Below, piece after piece: positions 25,848-34,248 of a DNA stretch of 64,000 nucleotides; positions within the stretch are counted from its first letter, which is position 1, and each line of letters opens with the position of its first letter. Both the position numbers and the translations under genes were made by a program. Under the pieces are notes generated by a model. The model was not told where the DNA came from, did no database searches, and worked only from the letters and a program-made list of their open reading frames with translations. The stretch is taken from contig NZ_CP023701.1 of assembly GCF_008704535.1 (NCBI RefSeq), positions 6,800,001-6,864,000 on the forward strand, read 5' to 3'. The stretch is from Streptomyces subrutilus (GTDB taxonomy: Bacteria > Actinomycetota > Actinomycetes > Streptomycetales > Streptomycetaceae).

Positions 25848-26074
25848 GCGCCGTGCCCGGGAAGTGGACCGTACGGGTGGACCGGGGGCTGTGCCTCGGC
25901 TCCGGCATGTGCGCGGCCGTCGCCCCCGAGGTGTTCGCCCTGGAGGACGAACACGCCTCGGTGCGGCAGCCGGAGACCGGCGAGGACCCCCGCCTGCTGG
26001 ACGCGGCGGACATCTGCCCCGCCCAGGCGATCACCGTGCACGAGGACGGCACCCTGATCGCGCCCCGCCGCTAG
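25844..26074 (+). CDS. 3Fe-4S ferredoxin
   Basis: A 76-residue ferredoxin with three cluster cysteines: C17 and C23 (CLGSGMC) and C58 in the CP motif (DICPAQ). This is the pattern of 3Fe-4S P450 redox partners in Streptomyces. The start at GTG 25844 overlaps the P450 stop (GTGA). A GTG nine bases later is an alternative. Role: single-electron transfer to the upstream P450; no reductase gene is adjacent. Confidence 0.93.
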   Translation: MSAVPGKWTVRVDRGLCLGSGMCAAVAPEVFALEDEHASVRQPETGEDPRLLDAADICPAQAITVHEDGTLIAPRR

Positions 26075-26219
26075 GCCGTCCCCTCCGGACCGTGCCGGGC
26101 GCCGGAGCCGACGTCCGCCACCCCGCGCCCGGCGAACGGGCTCGGGCCGGTCCCGGTTCCGGGTCGCGTGGACCTCCCCGTGGCCGGCCCGGCCGGGGAG
26201 TCTTCTCCTCAGGGCGAGG

Positions 26220-26254
26220 CCGCGGCCCGGTCCGCGGTACGGACCGGGCCGCGG
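26220..26254. terminator. Bidirectional terminator hairpin
   Basis: Perfect 15-bp stem arms (26220-26234 and 26240-26254) with a five-base loop lie between the ferredoxin and the convergent Mrr gene. The stem is GC-rich without a T-run, as usual in Streptomyces. It probably terminates both transcripts. Confidence 0.7.
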
Positions 26255-26295
26255 CAGGGCGGGCAGGAGTCGGGCAGGGCGGGGCGTGGCCCCGG

Positions 26296-27084
26296 TCAGG
26301 CCGACGGCACGCCGGCCGCCCGCTCCCGGTCACCGGGCTCCCAGGGCGGGGGCGCGGCCGACTCGGTCCAGGTCGCCAGGTCCGTGCCGTCGAGGCAGAC
26401 GATCCCGCAGGAGGCGGCGTAGTCGAGGGCCGGGGCGGTGAAGGAGCTGGTGGTCACGACCACCGCCACGTCCGCCTCGTGGACGGCGAAGCAGGTGCCG
26501 CCGAAGCGCTGGAGGTCCTGCGAGCCGACGCGGTTGTCCTCGGCGTAGTGCTTGCACTGGATGACGACGCGCAGCCCGTCGGGGGTCGTGGCGATCACGT
26601 CGGCGCCCAGGTCGCCCGCACCGCCCACCACCTCCACCGGCGTGCAGCCGTCCCGGGCGCACAGCGCGGCGACGGTGTGCTCGAACCCGTCGGCGTCCAC
26701 CGCCCCGTGGTCCAGCGCCCGCGTTCCGACGTCCGGCACCTCGGGTTCGGCCGGGGCCGGCGGCAGGGTCGGCACGCTCAGCGCGTCGGCCACCGCCGGT
26801 ACGTCCGGAGCGGGCGCCGGGGCCAGGACCGTACGGGCGAGGGAACGGCGCCGAACGGGTGAGATGCTCCACCGGGCCAGCGCCAGCCCCGCCAGCAGGA
26901 CCAGGACGATGGCCACGGGCACCACCGGTATCCCCGGCGCCGCCGCCCCGGCCGTCTTGAGGAACACGGCCACGCCGCCCACGCATATCCCCGCGAGCCC
27001 CACGGCCAGCACCACGTCGCGCCCGATCGGCCCGGAAACCCGCCCGACCGCCGCCGCCCTGCTCTCTTCCCCCGATGACGTCAT
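26296..27084 (-). CDS. Membrane-anchored Mrr-type restriction endonuclease-like protein
   Basis: A 262-residue protein with two hydrophobic helices at residues ~24-42 and ~51-70, then a Pro-rich linker and an Mrr_cat-like domain (~135-250). The nuclease core shows GADVIATTPDGLRVVIQCKHY (Asp and Q-x-K), matching the PD-(D/E)xK arrangement, followed by VGSQDLQRFGG. The ATG at 27084 follows GAGGGAGGG. Mrr-type enzymes cut methylated or foreign DNA. Here the anchor implies action at the membrane, perhaps on incoming DNA. No methyltransferase is linked. Confidence 0.85.
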   Translation of the reverse strand: MTSSGEESRAAAVGRVSGPIGRDVVLAVGLAGICVGGVAVFLKTAGAAAPGIPVVPVAIVLVLLAGLALARWSISPVRRRSLARTVLAPAPAPDVPAVADALSVPTLPPAPAEPEVPDVGTRALDHGAVDADGFEHTVAALCARDGCTPVEVVGGAGDLGADVIATTPDGLRVVIQCKHYAEDNRVGSQDLQRFGGTCFAVHEADVAVVVTTSSFTAPALDYAASCGIVCLDGTDLATWTESAAPPPWEPGDRERAAGVPSA

Positions 27085-27198
27085 GCGGGAGCCCTCCCTC
27101 GATTCGTACGGACGCGTCGTGCACGGCGCCGTTCCCACGCGCCGCGGTCCCGAACCCGCGACGGGTTCGGGACCGCGGCGGACGCAGGTCGGTGCGGG

Positions 27199-27372
27199 TC
27201 AGCGCTTGAAGATGTCCTTCATCTTCTCCTTGGCCTGCCGGGCGTCGCCCTTGGCCTGCTCGGCGCGGCCCTCGGCCGTCAGCCGCTCGTTGCCCACCGC
27301 GCGTCCGGCCGTCTCCTTGAGCTTGCCCTTGGCCTGCTCGACCTTGGCCCGGCTCTTCTCGTTGTCCGACAC
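27199..27372 (-). CDS. CsbD-like stress protein
   Basis: A 57-residue, highly charged Lys/Glu/Ala-rich helical protein. It has the CsbD repeats AKVEQAKGKLKETAGRAVGN and AEQAKGDARQAKEKM. In other bacteria CsbD is a general-stress protein under sigma-B-type control; its function is unknown. The GTG at 27372 is the only in-frame start. AGGGAG lies about 12 bases before it, slightly far. Confidence 0.85.
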   Translation of the reverse strand: MSDNEKSRAKVEQAKGKLKETAGRAVGNERLTAEGRAEQAKGDARQAKEKMKDIFKR

Positions 27373-27478
27373 AGCTGATCACTCCCTGGGGGACGGGAAC
27401 AACGTACGTCCCCCGTCTGACCGCGATCGGCGCCCCCAAACGGAAGATCCGGATATCCCTTTCCGCGGAGATCCGCCC

Positions 27479-27505
27479 GGTTGCGGGGGCACACTTCGGG
27501 GGTAG
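27479..27505 (+). promoter_or_regulatory. Possible SigB/F-type promoter
   Basis: GGTT (27479-27482) and GGGTAG (27500-27505) are spaced 17 bases apart, close to the GTTT...GGGTAT form used by sigma-B-type factors in Streptomyces. It lies 38 bp before the carrier-like ORF and near a CsbD gene, which is often in that regulon. The match is imperfect. Confidence 0.3.
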
Positions 27506-27542
27506 GGGCGGGTGACGACGACAACCGGCTTGAGGAGGCACC

Positions 27543-27773
27543 GTGGAGCGGGACAGCGTGGTGGGACAGATCGTGGCCAGACGCAGTGGGCGCACCGTCG
27601 AGGAACTGGAGCCCGGGACGGACCTGGCGGAGGACCTGGGCCTCGACGACGTCGCGGTGATCGGGATGCTGGCCGATCTGAAGGCCGCCGGCTACCACGT
27701 CCAGGACGGGGTGGACCTGGGCAGCCTCACCACCGTGCAGGCCGTCCTCGACGCCGTCAGCCTGGCGCCGTGA
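27543..27773 (+). CDS. Acyl-carrier-like small protein lacking the phosphopantetheine serine
   Basis: A 76-residue helical protein aligned by eye to acyl carrier proteins: IVARRSGRTVEELEPGTDLAEDLGLDDVAVIGML. The canonical D-S-L attachment site reads D-D-V, so the Ser that would carry the 4-phosphopantetheine arm is absent. It is therefore either a non-carrier relative or a decoy fold, and is not expected to be functional as an acyl carrier. GAGGAGGC precedes the GTG. It is followed by mycothione reductase about 50 bp on, probably by chance. Confidence 0.65.
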   Translation: MERDSVVGQIVARRSGRTVEELEPGTDLAEDLGLDDVAVIGMLADLKAAGYHVQDGVDLGSLTTVQAVLDAVSLAP

Positions 27774-27825
27774 CCGGCCGGTGCGGCGGCGCGGGCGCGC
27801 CGGACCGGCCTCGTAGGGTGGACCG

Positions 27826-29193
27826 ATGCGCCATCACGATCTGATCGTCATCGGAGCGGGTTCCGGCAACGCCGTCGTCGACGGGTCGTTCGCCGGACTC
27901 GACGTGGCCGTCGTCGAGGAGAAGTGGTTCGGAGGGACCTGCCTCAACGCCGGCTGCATCCCCAGCAAGATGCTCGCCTTCGCCGCCCACGTCGCCTCCA
28001 CCGTCCGCGAGGCCGGTACGTACGACGTGGACGCGGAGCTGCGCGCGGTGCGCTGGCGGGAGCTGCGCGACCGGGTGTTCGGGCGGCTCGACGCCGCGCG
28101 GGAGGAGGGCCGCCGAGGACGCGAGGCGGACGACGGGATCACCGTCTACGGCGGCCGGGCCCGCTTCACCGGGCCCCGCCGCCTGGTCGTCGAGCTGCCG
28201 GACGGGCCCGTGGAGGTGGCCGCCGACCAGATCGTCATCGCGGCGGGCGGCCGCCCGCTGGTCCCCCCGCCCGTGGCCGACTCGGGCCTGCCGTACGAGA
28301 CGTCCGACACCGTCATGCGCGTCGACGCCCCGCCCCGGCACCTGGCGGTGCTCGGCGGCGGCTACATCGCCGCCGAGCTCGCCGAGGTGTTCTCAGAGGC
28401 GGGCAGCGCCGTCACCATCGTCGAGAAGGAGGAGCGGCTGCTCGGCCCGCAGGACGAGACTGTCGCCGAGCTGTTCACCGACCTGGCCCGCGACCGCTAC
28501 GACCTCAGGCTCGGCCGGGAGGTCACCGGGGTCGGCGGCCGGCCGGGTGCTCTGCGGCTCACCCTGGACGACGGCTCGACGGTCGAGGCGGACATGCTGC
28601 TGGTCGCCGCCGGGCGCGTGCCCAACAGCGACCGGCTGGACCTCGACGCGGCCGGCGTGAAGACCAGGGACGACGGTCGGATCGTGGTCGACGCCTACCA
28701 ACGGACCACGGCCGAGGGGGTCTTCGCGCTCGGCGACATCTGCACCCCGGTCCCGCTCAAGCACGTGGCGAACCGCGAGGCCAAGGTGGTCGCCCACAAC
28801 CTCCTGCACCCGGACGACCTGGTGTCGGCCGATCACGACGGGGTGCCGGCGGCCGTGTTCACCCGCCCCCAGATCGCCTCCGTCGGCGCCACCGAACAGG
28901 ACTGCCGCGACCGGGGGCTGGAGTACCTCGTGGGCACGGCGCAGTACGCCGACGTCGCCTACGGGTGGGCGATGGAGGACACCACCGGCTTCTGCAAGGT
29001 GCTCGCCGAACCCGGCACCGGCCGACTGCTCGGAGCACACCTGATGGGCCCGCAGGCCCCCACCCTCATCCAGCCCCTGGTGCTGGCGACGACCCTGGGC
29101 ATCGACGCGGCCACCCTCGCCGACACCCCGTACTGGATCCACCCGGCGCTGACCGAGGTCGTGGAGAACGCGCTCCTCGACCTCGGTCTGTGA
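27826..29193 (+). CDS. mtr: Mycothione reductase
   Basis: A 455-residue pyridine nucleotide-disulfide oxidoreductase. The FAD motif GAGSGN is at residues 10-15. The redox disulfide GGTCLNAGCIPSK has Cys39 and Cys44. An NAD-binding GGGYIAAE and the C-terminal HPALTEVVENAL with catalytic His-Glu follow. The motif variant GGTCLN-GCIPSK and the actinobacterial context point to mycothione reductase over dihydrolipoyl dehydrogenase, though the latter cannot be wholly excluded. It reduces mycothiol disulfide with NADPH. Confidence 0.88.
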   Translation: MRHHDLIVIGAGSGNAVVDGSFAGLDVAVVEEKWFGGTCLNAGCIPSKMLAFAAHVASTVREAGTYDVDAELRAVRWRELRDRVFGRLDAAREEGRRGREADDGITVYGGRARFTGPRRLVVELPDGPVEVAADQIVIAAGGRPLVPPPVADSGLPYETSDTVMRVDAPPRHLAVLGGGYIAAELAEVFSEAGSAVTIVEKEERLLGPQDETVAELFTDLARDRYDLRLGREVTGVGGRPGALRLTLDDGSTVEADMLLVAAGRVPNSDRLDLDAAGVKTRDDGRIVVDAYQRTTAEGVFALGDICTPVPLKHVANREAKVVAHNLLHPDDLVSADHDGVPAAVFTRPQIASVGATEQDCRDRGLEYLVGTAQYADVAYGWAMEDTTGFCKVLAEPGTGRLLGAHLMGPQAPTLIQPLVLATTLGIDAATLADTPYWIHPALTEVVENALLDLGL

Positions 29194-29221
29194 GCGCCGG
29201 CGGGACCGGACCCGCGCCCGG

Positions 29222-29404
29222 TCAGCGGCGGCGGGACCGCCCGCGGGCCGCCCATCCGCTGGCGACGCCGCCGACGTGCAGCGCCAGGACGGCGAGGCCG
29301 ATCAGCATGAAGTTGGTGGAACTGAAGACGTGGTTGGTCGAGATCTCTGCCGCGTTGATCAGGAACGCGATGAAGAACAGGACTGCGGCGGCTATGCCCA
29401 GCAT
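29222..29404 (-). CDS. Small two-helix membrane protein
   Basis: A 60-residue protein with two hydrophobic segments (MLGIAAAVLFFIAFLINAAE and FMLIGLAVLALHVGGVA) and a basic C-terminus. It resembles small Streptomyces membrane proteins of unknown function. AGAGAGGG precedes the ATG. It is convergent with mycothione reductase. Confidence 0.7.
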   Translation of the reverse strand: MLGIAAAVLFFIAFLINAAEISTNHVFSSTNFMLIGLAVLALHVGGVASGWAARGRSRRR

Positions 29405-29482
29405 GGTCGGCCCTCTCTCTAGGTGAGGGCCGTGTGCCCCGCCCGGGCGGGTCCATGAGCCGTCGGGCGGCCGGATCGCGTT

Positions 29483-29887
29483 CTACGGAGCGGGAGTTCG
29501 GACGTGGGCGGTGTCGATGACGCAGAACGGGTTGCCCTCGGGGTCGGCGAGGACCACGAAGTCGGGGTCCTCGGGATAGGAGTCCCAGTCGACCCGGCGC
29601 GCGCCGAGCGCCACCAGGCGGTCGATCTCGGCCCGCTGTTCGGCCGCGTCGGCCGCGTACAGGTCGAGGTGGACGCGCGGGTGCCGCGGTACGGGGGACG
29701 TGCTCAGGCCCAGGGCCAGGCCGGGCCCCGGTCCGTGCGCGGGAACGAGGAGGGTCCAGTCGCGGGGCCCGTTCGCGGGGCCCCCGCCCTCGGGGTCGCG
29801 GGGGACGTAGTCGAGCGCCGCGCCCCAGAAATCCGCCGCCCGTCGTACGTCCGCGGCGCCCATGACGATCGTTCCGATGCTCAGCAT
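29483..29887 (-). CDS. VOC family (glyoxalase-like) protein
   Basis: A 134-residue single VOC domain. It starts LSIGTIVMGAADVRRAADFWGAALDY and has the metal-site pattern His in RVHLDLYA and Glu in DPEGNPFCVID. It is one of several paralogous dioxygenase/resistance-fold proteins in Streptomyces. The ATG at 29887 begins the first beta strand. Substrate unknown. Confidence 0.9.
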   Translation of the reverse strand: MLSIGTIVMGAADVRRAADFWGAALDYVPRDPEGGGPANGPRDWTLLVPAHGPGPGLALGLSTSPVPRHPRVHLDLYAADAAEQRAEIDRLVALGARRVDWDSYPEDPDFVVLADPEGNPFCVIDTAHVRTPAP

Positions 29888-29934
29888 GGGCCGATTCTGG
29901 CAAACGCCGTCCGGTGGGCGGGTGTCGGCGGCCC

Positions 29935-30156
29935 TCAGGCGGCGTGGCGGGCGCGGCGGCCGTGGCGCGCCCGGGTCTCCGGGCCCTCCCGGCCGGCGGG
30001 GCCCTGCCGGTCCGGGGCGTCGGGCACCGCCGTCAAGTGCCTTCCGCGCTGCGCGGGTCGCTCCTCGTGCGGGGCGAGCATGTGCTCCTCGTAGCGGCCG
30101 AGGGCCAGCACGGCGCACAGCAGGAGCGGGGGGACGAGGAGCACGGTGAAGATCAC
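29935..30156 (-). CDS. Small single-helix membrane protein
   Basis: A 73-residue protein. A leading hydrophobic helix (VIFTVLLVPPLLLCAVLAL) is followed by a basic, disordered tail. The GTG start has GGAGGG upstream. No family is recognised. It is upstream of, and on the same strand as, the VOC gene. Confidence 0.55.
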   Translation of the reverse strand: MIFTVLLVPPLLLCAVLALGRYEEHMLAPHEERPAQRGRHLTAVPDAPDRQGPAGREGPETRARHGRRARHAA

Positions 30157-30276
30157 GCGAGGGCCCTCCGGCAGGAAGTCGGTCCTCCGCGCGCCTGCCC
30201 CGGCCGGCGGACCGGAACCGCCGTCGGGGCCGGATGGCGGAAAACGGACCCTGCCGGGGACCCCGTGCCGTGCGGG

Positions 30277-30972
30277 CTACGCGGGCTGCCCGGGCCCCGG
30301 CGTCGCGAGCGGACTGCGGTCGAGCCGGGCCAGCAGGTCCGCGGGGTCGTCGTACACGGCGGCCGCCCCGGCCCCCTCCAGGTCGGCGCGCGGGATGCCG
30401 CCGCACAGCAGCCCCACGCAGGTCACGCCGGCCCGGACGGCGGCCTCCATGTCCCACACGGTGTCCCCGACGAACACCGCCCGTCCGGCCGGCACCCCGG
30501 CGAGGTCCAGCGCGTGCCGGACGGGCTCGGGGGCCGGTTTGCCCTCCGCCACGTCGTCCGAGGTGGAGGTGGCGGTGAGGGCGTCGTCCGCGTCGACGGC
30601 GGCGCGCAGCGCGCTCAGCTCCCGGTCCTTGGCCGAGGTGACGAGCAGGACCTTCCAGCCGGCCCGCGACAGCGTCCGCAGGAGCTCCGCGGCCGAGTCG
30701 AAGGCGGCGAGGCGGTCGAAGTACGTGGCGTAGAGGGTGTCGTGGGCGGCGCTGATCCGTGCGTCGGCCGACCGGTCGCGGTCCTCGCCCAGGAGGTGGC
30801 CGAGGAGGTCCTCGCCGGGCAGGCCGATCGCACGGTGGACGGCGTGCATGGGCACGTGGTGGCCCGCCTGGCGCAGGGCCTCCCACCAGGCCGTCACATG
30901 GAGGTGGTTGGTGTCGGCGAGGGTGCCGTCGACGTCGAAGAGCGCGGCGCGGTCCACGGGGCCCGTCCTCAC
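30277..30972 (-). CDS. HAD-superfamily hydrolase
   Basis: A 231-residue HAD phosphatase. Motif I is FDVDGTLADT, Ser motif II VTSAKD, Lys motif III EGKPAPEP, and motif IV VGDTVWDMEAA. It resembles phosphoglycolate phosphatase/beta-phosphoglucomutase-type enzymes. The GTG at 30972 overlaps the stop codon of the LLM gene (GTGA), so the two are an operon. A GTG at 30957 is the alternative. Substrate unknown. Confidence 0.92.
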   Translation of the reverse strand: MRTGPVDRAALFDVDGTLADTNHLHVTAWWEALRQAGHHVPMHAVHRAIGLPGEDLLGHLLGEDRDRSADARISAAHDTLYATYFDRLAAFDSAAELLRTLSRAGWKVLLVTSAKDRELSALRAAVDADDALTATSTSDDVAEGKPAPEPVRHALDLAGVPAGRAVFVGDTVWDMEAAVRAGVTCVGLLCGGIPRADLEGAGAAAVYDDPADLLARLDRSPLATPGPGQPA

Positions 30973-31934
30973 AGGTCCCGCAGGGCGGGCAGCAGCTTCG
31001 ACCCGGCCCACTCCAGGAAGGGCTCCTGCCGGTCGCCGCCGATCTGGACCAGCGCGACCTCGGTGAATCCGGCCTCCGCGTAGGGGCGTACCGCCTCGAC
31101 GAACGCCTCCACGTCGTCGCCGCACGGGATCGCCCCGGCGACGTCCTCGGGCCGGGTGTGCTCCGTCGCCTGGGCGAAGCTCGCCGGTCCGGGGAGCTCG
31201 GCGTTGACCTTCCAGCCTCCCAGCGACCAGCGGAACTGGTCGTGGGCGCGCGCCACCGCCGCGCCGCGGTCGGTGTCGTAGCAGACGGGGAGCTGCCCGA
31301 CGCGCGGTTTGCCCGCGCCGCCGTACGCGTCGAAGGCCGTCAGCAGCTCCGGTTTCGGCTCCGTGGCGATCACGAGGTCGGCGTGCCGGCCCGCGAGCTC
31401 GCAGGAGCGGTCGCCCGAGACGGCGATCCCGATCGGGGGCTGCTCGTCGGGCAGGTCCCACAGCTTCGCGTTCTCGACGTCGAAATGGGTGCCGTGGTGG
31501 CTGACGTACCCGCCGGCGAAGAGCGAGCGGATGATGCCGACCGCCTCCTCCAGCATCTCCAGGCGGACGTGCGCGGCGGGCCAGCCGGCTCCGACGACGT
31601 GCTCGTTCAGGTTCTCGCCCGAGCCGAGGCCGAGGCGGAAGCGGCCCTCCGAGAGCAGCTGCACGGTGGCCGCCTTCTGCGCGATCACCGCGGGGTGGTA
31701 GCGGAAGGTCGGGCAGGTCACGTACGTCATCAGCGGGATGCGCGCCGTGGCCTGCGCGGCCGCCCCCAGGACGCTCCACGCGTACGGCGCGTGCCCCTGG
31801 GATGCCAGCCACGGGAAGGAGTGGTCGGAGATGACGGAGAAGTCGAAGCCCGCCCGCTCCGCGCCCACCACGTGGGAGACCAGCTCGCGCGGTCCGGCCT
31901 GCTCGGTCATCATTGTGTATCCGATTTGCACCAT
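30969..31934 (-). CDS. LLM-class F420-dependent oxidoreductase
   Basis: A 321-residue luciferase-like monooxygenase of the F420 type. Hallmarks: VISDHSFPW, LMTYVTCPTFRYHPAVIAQKAATV, the RFRLGLGSGENLNEH loop and IAVSGDRSCELAGRHADLVIATEP. It is closely related to F420-dependent glucose-6-phosphate-dehydrogenase-like proteins, acting on a small carbonyl or sugar. The ATG at 31934 is chosen because the fold starts there. It is coupled to the HAD gene. Confidence 0.93.
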   Translation of the reverse strand: MVQIGYTMMTEQAGPRELVSHVVGAERAGFDFSVISDHSFPWLASQGHAPYAWSVLGAAAQATARIPLMTYVTCPTFRYHPAVIAQKAATVQLLSEGRFRLGLGSGENLNEHVVGAGWPAAHVRLEMLEEAVGIIRSLFAGGYVSHHGTHFDVENAKLWDLPDEQPPIGIAVSGDRSCELAGRHADLVIATEPKPELLTAFDAYGGAGKPRVGQLPVCYDTDRGAAVARAHDQFRWSLGGWKVNAELPGPASFAQATEHTRPEDVAGAIPCGDDVEAFVEAVRPYAEAGFTEVALVQIGGDRQEPFLEWAGSKLLPALRDL

Positions 31935-32189
31935 GTGGAGCGCATTGCCGCGAATGCAACGATCCAAACCCCGCGACCGGCCCCGGACGGCCGCGACCCG
32001 GTGGCCGGGAGGGCGCTCACCCCGCGTCCGTGCGGAGTCACGGCAGGTGAAGCACGGTGCCGTGCTTTCCTCCGAAGATCGACGTGAACGCGGATGGAGC
32101 GCCCGTATCGGGGCAGCGGCCCCGTGTCGTCATCAGCGTCCGCGTGTCCGCCGCCCGCGGATCGCCCGCGACCCCACCGGAGGCAACCC

Positions 32190-32876
32190 GTGTCCAGTAC
32201 GGCTCTCACCGCCAGCGCGTTGCCCGAAGGCCTGCTGGCCCTGCCCGGCGTCTACCAGCCCCAGGCCGACACCCGGCTCCTCGCCGGGGCGCTCGCGCAC
32301 GAACACCTCGGAGCGCACACGCACGCCCTGGAGATCGGTACCGGTACCGGCGCACTGGCCCTCCACACGGCGCGCCGGGGCGCCCGCGTCACCGCGGTCG
32401 ACGTGTCCTGGCGCGCCGTGCTCACGGCGCGCCTCAACGCCCTGCGGCGCGGACTGCCGCTCGAAGTGCTGCACGGCGACTTCGCCGCCCGCACCCGGGG
32501 CCGCCGCTTCGACCTGATCCTCACCAACCCGCCGTACGTCCCCGCCCCGGCCGCCGCCCCGCCGGCCCGGGGGCCGGAGCGGGCCTGGGACGCGGGCGTC
32601 GACGGACGCGCGGTCATCGACCGGATCTGCGCGGACGCCCCCCGGCTGCTGCGGCCGGGCGGCGTGCTGCTGATGGTGCACTCGGCCATGTGCGGGGCCG
32701 ACGAGACGGCGGACCGGCTGGCCCGCCAGGGACTCTCCGCCCGAGTCACCACCACCGCCTCGGTGCCGTGGGGCCCGGTCCTGCGCTCGCGCCGGGCCTG
32801 GCTGGAGCGCCGCGGCCTGGCGGCCGGCGGGGAGCAGTGGGAAGAGCTGGTGGTCATCCGTGCCCGGTACCTCTGA
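32190..32876 (+). CDS. HemK2/MTQ2-like methyltransferase
   Basis: A 228-residue class I methyltransferase. SAM motif I is ALEIGTGTGALAL, motif IV is LTNPPYVP, the NPPY signature of protein-glutamine or nucleic-acid N-methyltransferases. The GTG start follows GGAGGCAACCC. The stop overlaps the start of the CDGSH gene by 17 bp, and that gene overlaps the haem-oxygenase-like gene. The three form a tight operon. It is too short for canonical release-factor HemK, and its substrate is unknown. Confidence 0.87.
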   Translation: MSSTALTASALPEGLLALPGVYQPQADTRLLAGALAHEHLGAHTHALEIGTGTGALALHTARRGARVTAVDVSWRAVLTARLNALRRGLPLEVLHGDFAARTRGRRFDLILTNPPYVPAPAAAPPARGPERAWDAGVDGRAVIDRICADAPRLLRPGGVLLMVHSAMCGADETADRLARQGLSARVTTTASVPWGPVLRSRRAWLERRGLAAGGEQWEELVVIRARYL

Positions 32877-33147
32877 CGACGGGGCGCGCCCGGCGGAGAC
32901 GCCGGACGCGGACCCGCCCGCACCCCCGACGGCCCCCGCACGCCGGGTGAGCGTCGATCCGCAGGGCCCCGTCCTGATCGAGGGCCCGGTCGAGATCGTG
33001 CTGGACGACGGCACGGTCGCCCGCTCGGACCGCTTCACGGTCGCGATATGCACCTGCCGCCGCAGCCGCACCTACCCCTGGTGCGACACCAGCCACCGCC
33101 CGCGCGAGCGCAGCGCCGCGCCCCCCGAGGACAGGAAGCCGTCATGA
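32860..33147 (+). CDS. CDGSH iron-sulfur protein
   Basis: A 95-residue protein with one CDGSH-type 2Fe-2S motif: C64-T-C66, then PWC75DTSH79 (three Cys and one His ligand). The N-terminal ~30 residues are acidic and Pro-rich. It overlaps the methyltransferase gene upstream by 17 bp and the next gene by ATGA. It is probably an electron or cluster donor for the partner enzymes in this operon. Confidence 0.92.
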   Translation: MPGTSDDGARPAETPDADPPAPPTAPARRVSVDPQGPVLIEGPVEIVLDDGTVARSDRFTVAICTCRRSRTYPWCDTSHRPRERSAAPPEDRKPS

Positions 33148-34178
33148 CACCGCCCAGCCCCGCCCCGAGCACGAGCCCGACGTCCACCGTCGGCGGCGCC
33201 CTCCTCGTCGACGGCCGCGGCGAACTCTCGCACGCCGTCGTCGAGGCCCTGCGCTCGGGCCGTGCCCCCCAGTACGCCCCGGGCGCCGTACTGAAGGCCG
33301 ACCCGTGGGGCGAGGACCTCCAGCTCGCGCTGCACCTGCTCTACGAACTCCACTACCGCGGGGTCGACGGCGTCGACGACGCGCGGGAATGGGACCCGGA
33401 CCTGCTGTGGCTGCGCCGCGACCTGGAGACCCTGTTCCTGCACGCCCTTCGCACCGACCTCGCCGACGCGCCCCGCACCGCCGAGGAGGCCTTCGCCCCG
33501 CTGCTCGTCGAGCCGGTCGACCTCTCCGGCAGCCTCAGCCAGTACCTCGCCACCGAGGGCGAACTGTGGCAGCTGCGCGAGTACGCCGCGCTGCGCTCCC
33601 TCTACCACCTCAAGGAGGCCGACCCGCACGCCTGGGTCATCCCCCGCCTCACCGGCCGCGCCAAGGCCGCCATGGTGGCCATCGAGTACGACGAATTCGG
33701 CGCGGGCCGCGCCGACCGGGTCCACGCCCGGCTCTTCGCCGACCTCATGGTGGACCTCGGCCTGGACCCCGCGTACGGCCGCTACCTCGACCAGGCCCCC
33801 GCGCCCCTGCTCGCCACGGTGAACCTGATGTCCCTCTTCGGCCTGCACCGCGCCCAGCGCGGCGCCCTCGTCGGCCACTTCGCCTGCGTCGAGGTCACCT
33901 CCTCCCCGGGCTCCCGGCGGCTGGCCAGGGCCATGCGGCGCTGCGGGGCGGGACCGGCCGCCGAGCACTTCTACGCGGAGCACGTCGAGGCCGACGCCGT
34001 CCACGAGCAGATCGTGCGCCACGAGGTCGTCGGCGGCCTCCTCGCCGACGAACCCGGCCTGGAGGCCGACATCGCCTTCGGGTGCGCGGCCACCGTCCTG
34101 CTGGAGGACCGCCTCGCCCGGCACCTCGCCACCGCCTGGAACCAGGGCCGCAGCGCCCTGCGCACGCCCCTCCCGTAG
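33144..34178 (+). CDS. Iron-containing haem-oxygenase-like redox enzyme
   Basis: A 344-residue, mainly helical protein of the iron-containing redox (haem-oxygenase-fold) family. Metal-ligand-type segments are EYDEFGAG, HFYAEHVEADAVHE and the C-terminal helix with LLEDRLARHL. These proteins often hold a di-iron site and catalyse oxidative cleavage or N-oxygenation. The ATG overlaps the CDGSH stop codon (ATGA). It is a candidate oxygenase fed by the CDGSH protein. The reaction is unknown. Confidence 0.88.
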   Translation: MTPPSPAPSTSPTSTVGGALLVDGRGELSHAVVEALRSGRAPQYAPGAVLKADPWGEDLQLALHLLYELHYRGVDGVDDAREWDPDLLWLRRDLETLFLHALRTDLADAPRTAEEAFAPLLVEPVDLSGSLSQYLATEGELWQLREYAALRSLYHLKEADPHAWVIPRLTGRAKAAMVAIEYDEFGAGRADRVHARLFADLMVDLGLDPAYGRYLDQAPAPLLATVNLMSLFGLHRAQRGALVGHFACVEVTSSPGSRRLARAMRRCGAGPAAEHFYAEHVEADAVHEQIVRHEVVGGLLADEPGLEADIAFGCAATVLLEDRLARHLATAWNQGRSALRTPLP

Positions 34179-34248
34179 CAGCGGACATCCGGGGCCCGGT
34201 GCCCGTGCCGCCCCGCATGCGGCCGGGCACACCGGGTAAGCGCGGGCC

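Noticed and set aside
27826..29193. Dihydrolipoyl dehydrogenase
   Set aside because: The active-site motif and actinobacterial context fit mycothione reductase better, though the families are close.
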